NCBI GenBank assembly: GCA_040904405.1
Contig: JBBDTK010000036.1
Coordinates: 1-52,071, forward strand
Length of the DNA stretch: 52,071 nt
Source of the DNA: VRUE01 sp040904405
GTDB lineage: Bacteria > Actinomycetota > Thermoleophilia > Solirubrobacterales > 70-9
Direction of reading: 5' to 3'
Below, piece after piece: positions 6,595-13,844 of the stretch (position 1 is its first letter; each line of letters starts with the position of its first letter). The notes beneath the pieces were generated by a model. It saw nothing but the letters and a program-made list of their open reading frames with translations. It did no database searches and was not told where the DNA came from. A program made the translations under genes and the position numbers.

Positions 6595-7866
6595 TCACGG
6601 TCCAAGTAGGGCCGCCGGCACGACCCCGATTCCGTCTGGACGCCGGTAGGCGGTCTCGCCGGTGGTGATGAGTATCGCGTCGAGAAGTTCGTCGCCGATC
6701 GTCGCCTGCAGCCAGCGGAGGTTGCGGGTGTCGTCGTCCTTGACCGTGCGCTTCAGCTTCACCTCAATTGCGACGACGCGTTTGTCCTGCGCCTCGACTA
6801 TGAGGTCGACCTCGCGGTTGCCGCTAAAGGTCCGCAGGTGGCCAGTCCTCGCCTCGGCGAGCTGAGCGTAGACCCGGACGCAGAGAGTCACCAAGGACTC
6901 GAAGAGCGCCCCGAGGAGCGTGCCGTCGCGGGGGATCGGCGGCCCCAGAGCGGCGTTTTCGAGCAGACCCTCGCGGTTCGCCCCCAGGAGCCGCGCCGCC
7001 AGCGCCGGGTCGGCGAGATGGTGCTTCGAAACGGCGGACAGGCGCGAAAGGTGGCTACGGGTCGGCTGCCAGGCGGGGACGGGGTCGAGTAGCCAGAGGC
7101 GCTCGAGGACTGCTCGGTAGGGACGGGCCGCATCTTTTGAGAGCTGCTCGCCCTCGCCACTGGTTGCCGCCGCCCGGATCTTCTCGAACGAGGTCGTCGT
7201 CGCGGTCGCGGCGGCATAGGCGGCCATCCAGCGCTGCAGCCCCACTGGGTTTCGAACCGCGTGGCCGAGCTCCGGAAAGTCACGATCGACGACTCGCTCG
7301 ACGTAGCCGTCGAGCTGCAGGCGCAGGGCGCGATCGGAGGCGCCGCGGAGACCGGGCAAGCCGGAGGCGAGAATCTCATCGACGTAGTCCTCAAGCGCGA
7401 TCGAGGTCTCGCCACCGAGGTCCGGGCGGCTGCCCTTGAGCAACTCGGCCAGGCTCACCGATGGCGGGACCTCCAGGCGCTCGGCGAGGGTCAGCGGGCG
7501 CATCCGGATCGTCGGGATCCGCCCGGCCCCCGAGTGGCGGCCGGCCCCGTCAGGAGAGGCAGAGCCGGTGAGGAGGAAGCTTTCGGGTCCCGCGCCCTCA
7601 TCGACCGCCCGGCGGACGAGGTCCCAGGTCTCGGGAAGCCGCTGCCACTCGTCGAGCAGGATCGGCTTCTTCGCCTCGAGCAGGCGCGCCGGCCCCCCTT
7701 CGGCGACGCTCAGCCGCGCCGGGTCGTCGAGACGGTGGATCGTCGCTGCGCGGCGCGAGGCCGTCGCCGTCTTACCCACCCCTTTCGGCCCCTCGATCGC
7801 GAGCGCGGGGAGGGAGCCGAGAATCTCGTCAAGCTCTTGGTCGAGGACGCGAAGCGTGTACGGCAC
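6595..7866 (-). CDS. AAA+ ATPase with C-terminal DUF4143 domain (second copy)
   Basis: A 423-aa paralogue of the ATPase at 4398-5657. Walker A is GPKGVGKT (residues 26-33) and Walker B is LLDEW (70-74). The patch GRHSGAGRIPTIRMRPLTLAE and the C-terminal GNREVDLIVE ... AIEVKLK signature match the first copy in order and spacing. The start is GTG at 7866, with GGAAGGG as the ribosome-binding site six nt upstream. Upstream lies a three-copy, 23-bp-period repeat array whose nearest unit overlaps that ribosome-binding site, so repressor binding could block translation as well as transcription. Its 3' end faces vapC across a 187-bp spacer. Confidence 0.85.
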   Translation of the reverse strand: MPYTLRVLDQELDEILGSLPALAIEGPKGVGKTATASRRAATIHRLDDPARLSVAEGGPARLLEAKKPILLDEWQRLPETWDLVRRAVDEGAGPESFLLTGSASPDGAGRHSGAGRIPTIRMRPLTLAERLEVPPSVSLAELLKGSRPDLGGETSIALEDYVDEILASGLPGLRGASDRALRLQLDGYVERVVDRDFPELGHAVRNPVGLQRWMAAYAAATATTTSFEKIRAAATSGEGEQLSKDAARPYRAVLERLWLLDPVPAWQPTRSHLSRLSAVSKHHLADPALAARLLGANREGLLENAALGPPIPRDGTLLGALFESLVTLCVRVYAQLAEARTGHLRTFSGNREVDLIVEAQDKRVVAIEVKLKRTVKDDDTRNLRWLQATIGDELLDAILITTGETAYRRPDGIGVVPAALLGP

Positions 7867-7873
7867 GGGCTAC

Positions 7874-7933
7874 CCTTCCATTTCGCATCAAGTTAGCCTT
7901 CGGTTTCGCAGCAGTATATCGGTCAATTTCGTA
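7874..7933 (-). promoter_or_regulatory. Three phased repeats, exact 23-bp period, upstream of the second DUF4143 ATPase
   Basis: On the + strand, TTTCGCA occurs at 7881, TTTCGCA at 7904 and TTTCGTA at 7927, each 23 bp apart. In the first two the match extends to CCTTCCATTTCGCA (7874) and CCTTCGGTTTCGCA (7897). Read on the gene strand, the units are TACGAAATTGACC, TGCGAAACCGAAGG and TGCGAAATGGAAGG. The array ends 7 bp from the start codon at 7866. Geometry and placement match the array at 4322-4396, but the sequence differs. Confidence 0.75.
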
Positions 7934-8004
7934 GGGGGATGATCGAGGGCCGAGGGCAGCGAGGCGGCGCCCGCAGGCTGGCCTGCGTGCGCAGCCAAAA
8001 TAGC

Positions 8005-8066
8005 GCTAATGGGTCGATAATCGAGCTAATTAGACCCTCTATTAGCGCCATTATGAGAGTATTAGC
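8005..8066. promoter_or_regulatory. Symmetric four-site operator upstream of the Fic gene
   Basis: GCTAAT occurs at 8005 and 8025, and its reverse complement ATTAGC at 8041 and 8061. Both pairs are symmetric about the same point (8035.5), with 20-bp spacing within each arm. The last site ends 3 nt before the Fic ATG. The Fic protein has a C-terminal winged-helix-like region, so autoregulation is plausible. Confidence 0.7.
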
Positions 8067-8069
8067 TCC

Positions 8070-9113
8070 ATGCGGAGCTTCGTCGATCTCGACAAGACCT
8101 TTGAATCCCAGCCCCGAGCCCTCGGCGCCATCCTCGCCCGGATCGACACCGGTAGGGGGCAGGAGCGTCTATTCGAGGATCAGCGCCCCGAGCTCCTGAG
8201 CCAACTCGCCGAGCACGCCCGAATCGCTTCGATCACAGCGTCCAACGCAATCGAGGGAGTTGTGGTCGGCAGCGATCGCGCAGAGCGAATCGCGGAGGGC
8301 TCCCATCGCTATCGCAACCGAAACGAGCGCGAGTTCGCCGGCTATCGGGATGCGATCGACATGCTGATGAGGCTGGACAGCCATGAGGAGCTGAGCGTTC
8401 CCTTCGTCCTCCATCTGCACCGCTTGCTCTTTGAGTACACCGACGGCGATGGCGGGAACCTGAAGAGCGACCAGAACCTGATCGTCTCCTATGAGAGCGG
8501 CCGCAAAGAGGTGGTCTTCACGCCGACGCCGCCGGAGGAGACCGAATTTGCACTGAGCGAGCTCCTGGTTCGCTACGGCGAGGCGAAGGCCGAAGGGCGC
8601 ACCCACCCCCTGATCCTGATCGGGGCTCTCGTCCTTGACTTCCTCGCGATTCACCCGGTCGCCGATGGCAACGGACGCCTCGCCCGGTTGCTCACCACCC
8701 ACGAGCTACTCGCCCAGGGTTACCGGGTCGCGCGCTACGTCAGCCTCGAGCAGCGCATCTTCGAGTCCAAGAACACCTACTACAAGACGCTCTATGACTC
8801 CCAGCGCAACTGGCACGAGGGGAAGCAAGACGTCTGGCCGTGGATCACCTACCTGGCGCGCGTCCTTGCTTCCGCATATGACGACTTCGAGAAAAAGGTC
8901 GCTGCCGCCGGCGAGCAGACCGGCAACAAGCAGGAAAGGGTCCGCGACTACATCCTCAACGAGGCGCCGGCTCGTTTCAGGCGGCGCGACGTCGAGCGGG
9001 CGCTGCCCGGAATCAGTCTCGCGACGATTCGGCTCGTGCTGACCGAGCTCCGCGACTCCGGTCAGATCAAGGTGGAGGGCTCGGGAGCCGGCGCCCACTG
9101 GACTCGGGTCTGA
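8070..9113 (+). CDS. Fic-domain protein (AMPylase-like) with C-terminal winged helix
   Basis: A 347-aa Fic protein that transfers AMP, or another nucleotide moiety, to target proteins. The core motif HPVADGNGRLAR is at residues 195-206 (Val replaces the usual Phe; the catalytic His and the phosphate-binding GNGR are intact). The inhibitory motif SNAIEG (58-63) fits [S/T]xxxE[G/N], placing it in class II, where an N-terminal helix auto-inhibits. The C-terminal ~70 residues (KQERVRDYILNEAPARFRRR, then ISLATIRLVLTELRDSGQIK) resemble a winged helix-turn-helix. No separate antitoxin gene adjoins it. The four-site operator just upstream suggests tight regulation. Confidence 0.92.
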   Translation: MRSFVDLDKTFESQPRALGAILARIDTGRGQERLFEDQRPELLSQLAEHARIASITASNAIEGVVVGSDRAERIAEGSHRYRNRNEREFAGYRDAIDMLMRLDSHEELSVPFVLHLHRLLFEYTDGDGGNLKSDQNLIVSYESGRKEVVFTPTPPEETEFALSELLVRYGEAKAEGRTHPLILIGALVLDFLAIHPVADGNGRLARLLTTHELLAQGYRVARYVSLEQRIFESKNTYYKTLYDSQRNWHEGKQDVWPWITYLARVLASAYDDFEKKVAAAGEQTGNKQERVRDYILNEAPARFRRRDVERALPGISLATIRLVLTELRDSGQIKVEGSGAGAHWTRV

Positions 9114-9222
9114 CCGCCAACCATCCGAGACAAGCGCGGGGCCGAGACGAAGATCGCCGGGTCGAGAGCGACCGCCTCGCGGGTGCCGAGTCGTCGAGGT
9201 CGACCACCGCACCCTGCGTTTC

Positions 9223-9283
9223 TTGCACAATTCGAGGCTAACTACTTGCGTAATTCGAGGGCTGTAGGTTGCCTTTTTGGAGC
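9223..9283 (+). promoter_or_regulatory. Orphan three-copy repeat array, exact 23-bp period
   Basis: TTGCACAATTCGAGG (9223), TTGCGTAATTCGAGG (9246) and the diverged TTGCCTTTTTGGAGC (9269) are each 23 bp apart. This is the same period as the arrays in front of the two DUF4143 ATPases, but the nearest gene start (abiEi, 9392) is 109 nt away and no ATPase follows. It may be a relic of a deleted gene or a distal operator of the abiE operon. The stretch 9114-9391 contains no gene. Confidence 0.65.
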
Positions 9284-9353
9284 GAGCGACGGGATCGGGG
9301 TTGGGGTAGGGGAAGCAAGGAGGCCGTCGAGGCGACTTACCAGGCCTGCCTCT

Positions 9354-9387
9354 CTGCAAAGTAACCCGTTTTCGGTATAATTTGCAG
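9354..9387 (+). promoter_or_regulatory. Promoter/operator of abiEi
   Basis: CTGCAAA (9354-9360) and TTTGCAG (9381-9387) form a perfect 7-bp inverted repeat flanking a consensus -10 box TATAAT (9376-9381). Predicted transcription initiation at about 9388 lies only a few nt from the GTG start at 9392, so the mRNA would be nearly leaderless. AbiEi antitoxins are known to repress their own promoter at inverted repeats. Confidence 0.6.
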
Positions 9388-9391
9388 TATT

Positions 9392-10060
9392 GTGCGACCA
9401 ATTCAGCGGCTGTCCGAGATTGCGGAGGATCAGTGGGGACTGATTACCCGGCGCCAGGCGCAGGAGGCGGGCGTTGGCAACACGTCTCTGGCTCGCCTGG
9501 CGGCGGACAGTCGGCTGGAGCGGGTGGCGCATGGCGTTTACCGCATTCGCGGAGCCGGGGAACCCGACCATCTCGGGCTGCGGGCCGCCTGGCTGCAACT
9601 CGCTCCCGAGACGCCCGCCTGGGCTCGCCTCGGCGAACTCGACGACGCGGTCGTCTCGCATGCTTCGGCTGCGAGCCTCCACCGGGTCGGCGACCTACGA
9701 GCGGACGTGCGCGAGTTCACGCTTCCGCGACGGCGCCAGACGCGCCGTCGCGATGTCCGGCTGCATCGCGGCGAGGTTCCGGCCCCAGATCGGATCGTTC
9801 TCTCCGGTCTGCCGGTGACCCGCGCCGCCCGCACGATCGCCGATCTTCTCGCTGACCACGTCGAGCCGGGCGTGGTGGGGCGGATCGCCGCCGAGGTGCT
9901 CGACGGCGGACTCGAGGGCACTGGCGAGGTCGCGGAGCGCCTCGCAGCCTACGCAACGAGGTTCGATCTACCTCGCGACGACGGGGAGGCCACGCTCGAT
10001 CATTTGCTGGCCCTCGCCGGCTCTCGGGGACCAGCGGGCACGACGGCCTCGGCGATATGA
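9392..10060 (+). CDS. abiEi: AbiEi-type antitoxin / winged-helix regulator (type IV TA)
   Basis: A 222-aa protein with an N-terminal winged-helix module (WGLITRRQAQEAGVGNTSLA, then RLERVAHGVYRI), followed by an AbiEi-like domain including DDAVVSHASAASLHRVGD and VRLHRGEVPAPDRIVLSGLPVT, and TRAARTIADL. In AbiE systems this protein represses the operon and antagonises the nucleotidyltransferase toxin without direct binding. Its stop overlaps the AbiEii start (ATGA). Because the downstream toxin is disrupted, the antitoxin may now act only as a regulator or be decaying itself. Confidence 0.85.
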   Translation: MRPIQRLSEIAEDQWGLITRRQAQEAGVGNTSLARLAADSRLERVAHGVYRIRGAGEPDHLGLRAAWLQLAPETPAWARLGELDDAVVSHASAASLHRVGDLRADVREFTLPRRRQTRRRDVRLHRGEVPAPDRIVLSGLPVTRAARTIADLLADHVEPGVVGRIAAEVLDGGLEGTGEVAERLAAYATRFDLPRDDGEATLDHLLALAGSRGPAGTTASAI

Positions 10061-10791
10061 GCGCCCCTCGCTACGACAATCCACAAGCGCTTCGCCAGGC
10101 TCTTGCCGACCGCCTGCGTCCCATTGCCGAAGAGAGCGGAATGGAGCTCTCCGCACTGCTGCGGCAGTTCGCGTACGACCGGCTCCTGTGTCGGGTGTTC
10201 AGCGCCGAGCCCGAGTGCTGGGTATTGAAGGGGGCGACGGCGATGCTGACGCGGCTGGAGGGGCAGGCCCGCCATACCCTCGATGTCGCTTTCACGTCGA
10301 CCTCGTCGCCGGACTGTCGATGACCGGTGTCCCCGAGGACGCACCGCCGCTCGTGCCGATCGAGCTGTCGGGCATATCCCGCACGGCGTACAGGGTGTAC
10401 CCGATCGCCGACCACGTTGCAGACAGTTTGTGCGCTACTTGAGCGTCACCCGCGTCCCGACGGGGGTATCGAGCAAAGCACTCGTTATCGGGATCTGGCC
10501 GATCTGGTCACCTTTGCGCACAACGTCTCGGTTGACGCCGACGAGCTGGGCCGGGCGCTTCGCTCCGAGGCGAGGCGGCGTGGACTCACGCTGCCCGATC
10601 ATCTCGAAGTCCCTTCTTCCTCGGGTTGGGTCGCTGGCTATGCCCGCGTCGCCCGTGGCGCGCCTGGGCTCGAGGAGCGCGATCTGAAGTCCGCGGTGGC
10701 AAGCGCCAGGCGGTTCATCGATCCGCCGCTCGCCGGCACGGCTACGGGCTCTTGGGATCCGGCAGCAATGGCGTGGATTCCGCGAAAGTGA
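10057..10791 (+). pseudogene. Disrupted AbiEii-type nucleotidyltransferase toxin
   Basis: Three AbiEii-like segments lie in changing frames. The N-terminal part (10057 to about 10285) includes CWVLKGATAMLTRLEGQARH, the start of the nucleotidyltransferase motif. Next is a jump at about 10285 straight into RFHVDLVAGLSMTGVPEDAP in another frame, with the catalytic Asp segment missing. Third, near 10435, the frame returns to the first one (LLERHPRPDGGIEQ, then STRYRDLADLVTFAHN), continuing to a TGA at 10789-10791. An internal deletion plus a frameshift therefore inactivate the toxin. Sequencing error could explain the second event but not the missing middle portion. Confidence 0.8.
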
Positions 10792-10935
10792 CCGGGATCG
10801 AAGGTTTGTAACTCATCTTGGTTTCGTTTTCGGCCTTCCACGAGAGGGCTTCAATCGAGGTCGGGAAGAGTCACCGGAGGTTGACCAGAATGGAGCTACT
10901 TCTCGCGCGGAAGAGCAGTCAGCGGACCTCCGCAG

Positions 10936-11211
10936 CTACCGCTTGACGATGTTGTGAACCTCAATCACCTCCGGCTCGCCGGGCTCGATCCCGATCTCGG
11001 AGAGCACGGGCATCAGCACCTTGCCGAATGCGTCGAGCTGTTCCTGGGAGTCCCAGATCTCGCTCACTCGAAGTTTGCCATCAGTACCGAAGCAGACGTG
11101 GTAATCCATTCCGTCAGGTGGGAAGTGACCCGCCTCCTCCAACTTGCGGACGCTCTCCTCGTACTGCGCGGCTGTCAAGGACGCGGGGGCAAAGCGGATT
11201 AGGACGCTCAT
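10936..11211 (-). CDS. Small hypothetical protein, possibly ABM-like dimeric alpha/beta barrel
   Basis: A 91-aa soluble protein with the strong ribosome-binding site AAGGAGGAAATCG directly before the ATG at 11211, so it is certainly translated. The pattern of an N-terminal beta strand (MSVLIRFAPASL), a helix (YEESVRKLEEAG), then YHVCFGTDGKLRVSEIWDSQ, EQLDAFGKVLMPVL and a final strand is typical of antibiotic-biosynthesis-monooxygenase-like folds. Function is unknown. It is the only ordinary-looking gene in this stretch of toxin and repeat remnants. The 144 nt upstream of its 3' end (10792-10935) contain nothing recognisable. Confidence 0.75.
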   Translation of the reverse strand: MSVLIRFAPASLTAAQYEESVRKLEEAGHFPPDGMDYHVCFGTDGKLRVSEIWDSQEQLDAFGKVLMPVLSEIGIEPGEPEVIEVHNIVKR

Positions 11212-11477
11212 CGATTTCCTCCTTGATTGGATTGAGTCTGACCTTACCGCGACGGGCTAGCGGCTCTAGGGACCGCTGAGCGGACCGCGCTTCCGCTTTC
11301 GCGTGAAAGCAGCAGTGCCACGGCCTTCGACACTCAACGACCGCCGGATCTCGGTACGCCAACCGACGGGCTTTGGCTCGCGGGTCACGCCATCGCTTCG
11401 GAGGGCGTTGCCGTGGGGCCGACCGGTCGGCAGGCTCCCCCAGCAGGAAGGTGTCGTTCGGATGAACGGCTGCTCCC

Positions 11478-11567
11478 CCAGCGCACAGTAGGATCGGCCG
11501 CGATCCGATCGTCGAGCCGGGGGGCGGGATGTCAGGACATGCGCAGCAGGGGCGACTGAGCGCATAG
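11478..11567 (+). repeat. Copy B of the 90-bp dispersed repeat with micro-ORF
   Basis: This copy runs from CCCAGCGCACAGTAGGATCG to GAGCGCATAG and is the same length as copy C (13340-13429). It contains a GGGGGGCGGG ribosome-binding-site-like stretch, then ATG and 12 codons (MSGHAQQGRLSA) ending in TAG at 11567. It ends 3 nt before the ATG of a nuclease-helicase 5' fragment. The remaining 11212-11477 holds no gene that I can support. Confidence 0.7.
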
Positions 11568-11570
11568 CCC

Positions 11571-11755
11571 ATGCAACTCCTCGACGACCAGCTGATCCTC
11601 TCCGCGAGCGATCTCAACAACCACCTCGCCTGCGCGCATCTGACCACGCTCGACCTGGCGCGGGCGCGGGGTGAGCTGGAGGTCGAGCTCGAGCGCGGGG
11701 CGGACGCCGAGCTGCTGGCCCGCAAGGGCGACGAGTACGAGGACCGCTACCTCGT
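11571..11755 (+). pseudogene. 5' fragment of the TM0106-type nuclease-helicase gene
   Basis: The first ~62 codons (MQLLDDQLILSASDLNNHLA ... LLARKGDEYEDRYL) closely match the start of the full-length gene at 16019-19366. The match ends abruptly at about 11755, exactly where the CATATG repeat pair begins. The remaining open frame to 11891 is unrelated. No ribosome-binding site of its own is visible; the micro-ORF of the 90-bp repeat ends 3 nt upstream. Confidence 0.85.
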
Positions 11756-11756
11756 G

Positions 11757-11794
11757 CATATGCGCGAAATACCGGACATATGCACGAAATACAG
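11757..11794 (+). repeat. Pair of 20-bp-period CATATG repeats (copy 2)
   Basis: CATATGCGCGAAATACCGGA (11757) and CATATGCACGAAATACAGCG (11777) are spaced by 20 bp and closely match the pair at 6499/6519. They begin at the breakpoint of the truncated nuclease-helicase fragment. No gene follows for ~350 nt, and 11892-12098 holds nothing recognisable. Confidence 0.6.
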
Positions 11795-12098
11795 CGCGTC
11801 GATGGGCACGTCATCCTCGACCATCTCGTTGACCTCACTGGCCCTCGGGATCGGGCTCAGGCAGCGCTTCCGCGGTCAGGGTGGGACGTAGCCTCCGTCT
11901 GGCGTCGTGCGACCACGAGCCCGGCGTTCCAACCGGGTGCGCGCCCTCCTGCCGGAGGCCGAACCGACTCGGGGTCCAACCCGCTACGCGCGATGACCCA
12001 GGAGATCAACGAATTCGAGTTCCACATTTCCCCGGTCCCCAACTGATCGGGAGAGCAGCCATGGAGCGCAGTAGCTGCTGTGCGCCGTTCTCTGACAA

Positions 12099-12140
12099 GT
12101 TATGCGGTCTTATAACAACTGTCGTTATAACTGCTATAAC
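12099..12140 (+). promoter_or_regulatory. Two GTTAT/ATAAC dyads upstream of an AAA ATPase
   Basis: GTTAT (12099) with ATAAC (12112), and GTTAT (12124) with ATAAC (12136), form two inverted repeats with 8- and 7-nt spacers, centred about 25 bp apart. The second contains the perfect palindrome GTTATAAC (12124-12131). The last half-site ends 11 nt before the ATG at 12152. It is AT-rich and probably overlaps the promoter. Confidence 0.6.
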
Positions 12141-12151
12141 TCGCCATAAGC

Positions 12152-13354
12152 ATGGATCCCGTCCAAAATCCCTATACCCCGAATGCGGGCTCACGACCGC
12201 CGGAGCTGGCCGGCCGTGACGAGCAGCTTGAGCAGTTCCGGATCCTGGTGGCCCGCCTCAAGAGCGGCCAGACGGAGCAGAGCATTGTCGCCAATGGCCT
12301 CCGTGGGGTCGGCAAGACGGTGCTCCTGAACGCGTTTGAGGACTTGGCTGAGAGCGAAGGTTTCCTGACCTATTACCACGAGCTAACCGACGAGAGCTCG
12401 CTGATCCAGGAGTTGGCGCGTGACACCGAGCGCGCGTTGGCGATGCTGCGTTTGAGCGACAAGATCGCCCAGAGAGTGCGCGACGGCCTCGCTCACCTCA
12501 AGACGATCCGCCTCACCGGCCCCGAGGGCCTTGGGTTCGAGGTCGATCTGCAAAATGCAAGCGAGGGAACCATGACCGCCGATCTCACCGATTTATTCCT
12601 AGAGCTCGGCGCGGCGGCGAAGGGGAAGGGTCGGGGAGTGATCTTCCTCCTCGACGAGATCCAGTTCGCCGATGAGACGCACTACCGGGCCGTGATCAGC
12701 GCGCTTCACCGCTGCAACCAGAAGCGGCTGCCGATCTCCGCGGCCGCCGCCGGGCTCCCGCAAATCCCGCGCTTGACCGGGGAGGCGCGCTCCTACGCTG
12801 AGCGCCTCTTCGACTTCCCGACGATCGCGAACCTCGACGCCCCGGCGGCGGCGGCCGCCCTGGTGGCGCCCGCCCACGCCCGAGGCGTCGACTACGAGGA
12901 GGATGCGGTCGAGTTCGCACTCGAGTGGACCGAGGGCTATCCCTTCTATATCCAGCAGATCGGCAAGCACGCCTGGAATCAAGCCGCCGCCTCTCCAATC
13001 ACACGCGCGGATGTGGAGAATGCATTGCCCGCAACCCAGGCGGCGCTCGATCGAGCGATCTACGAGGTCCGAGTTCAGCGCGCAACGGCGAATGAGCGGC
13101 GGTACATGAGGGCGATGGCCGAGCTGGGCGAGGGCCCATACCGGTCAGGCGCCGTCGCACGAAAGCGCGGGCAGGCTTCGACCGCGCTCTCCCAGGTTCG
13201 TCAGCGATTGCTGGACAAGGGGTTGATCTATGCGACCGAGGACTACGGCTACATAGACTTCAGCGTTCCGCGTTTTGCCGAGTTCATGCGTAGGTACATG
13301 CCTTACCACGCGCCACGCCGAAGTCCCAGGCGATCAGGGCCCAGCGCAGAGTAG
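12152..13354 (+). CDS. ORC1/Cdc6-like AAA ATPase with C-terminal winged helix
   Basis: A 400-aa protein. Walker A is GLRGVGKT (residues 49-56) and Walker B is VIFLLDEI (163-170), followed by the sensor region LPISAAAAGLPQIP. Later segments (FALEWTEGYPFYIQQIGKHA, then RRYMRAMAELGEG and ALSQVRQRLLDKGLIYATED) fit an AAA lid and a winged helix. It resembles the AAA_16/ORC-type ATPases common in mobile and toxin-antitoxin-rich regions; its target is unknown. The final codons read into copy C of the 90-bp repeat, whose TAG supplies the stop. The C-terminus (PRRSPRRSGPSAE) may therefore be acquired and not ancestral. Confidence 0.85.
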   Translation: MDPVQNPYTPNAGSRPPELAGRDEQLEQFRILVARLKSGQTEQSIVANGLRGVGKTVLLNAFEDLAESEGFLTYYHELTDESSLIQELARDTERALAMLRLSDKIAQRVRDGLAHLKTIRLTGPEGLGFEVDLQNASEGTMTADLTDLFLELGAAAKGKGRGVIFLLDEIQFADETHYRAVISALHRCNQKRLPISAAAAGLPQIPRLTGEARSYAERLFDFPTIANLDAPAAAAALVAPAHARGVDYEEDAVEFALEWTEGYPFYIQQIGKHAWNQAAASPITRADVENALPATQAALDRAIYEVRVQRATANERRYMRAMAELGEGPYRSGAVARKRGQASTALSQVRQRLLDKGLIYATEDYGYIDFSVPRFAEFMRRYMPYHAPRRSPRRSGPSAE

Positions 13355-13429
13355 GATCGCCGCGATCCGATCGTCGAGCCGGGAGGCGGGATGTCAGGAC
13401 ATGTGCGCCAAGGGCGACTGAGCGCATAG
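13340..13429 (+). repeat. Copy C of the 90-bp dispersed repeat with micro-ORF
   Basis: This copy matches 11478-11567 over its full length. It has GGGAGGCGGG directly before an ATG at 13391 and 12 codons (MSGHVRQGRLSA) ending in TAG at 13429. Relative to copy B the codon changes are GTG/GCG, CGC/CAG and CAA/CAG; reading frame and stop are kept. It overlaps the 3' end of the ATPase gene by 15 nt. Confidence 0.7.
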
Positions 13430-13477
13430 TCATCGCAGCCACCGTATAGAACCCGCAGCCGGAGGGCGGCACCTGAA

Positions 13478-13744
13478 TCACCCAGCATCAGCAACGTCCG
13501 CGAACCTACACAACGCATTGACCAGCCGCATCTGCTCGATCGACTTGGCGTGGATGTCGAGCAGGCGCGGGCTGCAGACGAGCACTGCGAGGCAGCGCGC
13601 CCTGGAGATCGCGACGTTTAGGCGGTTGCGGGAGAAGAGGAACTCGACGTTGCGGGGGATCTGCTCGCCGCTGGAGGTGGCCATGGAGAAGAAGGCGATC
13701 TGGGTCTCCTGGCCCTGGAACTTGTCTACCGTGCCGACTCGGAG
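13478..13744 (-). pseudogene. 3' fragment of the TM0106-type nuclease-helicase gene (inverted)
   Basis: Read on the minus strand, the frame gives RVGTVDKFQGQETQIAFFSM, then the segments GEQIPRNVEFLFSRNRLNVA and ISRARCLAVLVCSPRLLDIH, ending ALCRFADVADAG with a TGA at 13480-13478. This is nearly identical to the C-terminus of the gene at 16019-19366 (helicase motifs V-VI). Homology starts at about 13744. The piece is in opposite orientation to the 5' fragment at 11571, with the ORC-like ATPase between them. Confidence 0.85.
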
Positions 13745-13777
13745 GGCGGGCCAGTGTTGCTGGCGACAAGCTAAATA

Positions 13778-13804
13778 GTGTCAAGTTGGTGACAAAACTG
13801 TCAC
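13778..13804 (+). promoter_or_regulatory. TGTCA/TGACA operator upstream of tcmP copy 1
   Basis: GTGACA (13789-13794) and TGTCAC (13799-13804) form a perfect 6-bp inverted repeat around AAAC. A further GTGTCA at 13778 makes a second overlapping dyad with GTGACA. It lies ~40 nt upstream of the chosen tcmP start. The adjoining CGAACAATT looks like half of a SOS box, but the other half is not conserved. Confidence 0.5.
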
Positions 13805-13844
13805 GAACAATTTTGGTGAGGTTGTAGGTCCGAGGGTGGTGATA

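Noticed and set aside
11114..11725. A 203-codon minus-strand frame across the 90-bp repeat and the gene fragment
   Set aside because: It spans a repeat, an intergenic region and a pseudogene, has Arg/Ser-rich composition, and no motif or ribosome-binding site.
13804..13817. SOS box directly upstream of tcmP copy 1 (CGAACAATTTTGGT)
   Set aside because: Only the left half matches; the right half agrees at three of five positions. The TGTCA/TGACA operator is a better explanation here.
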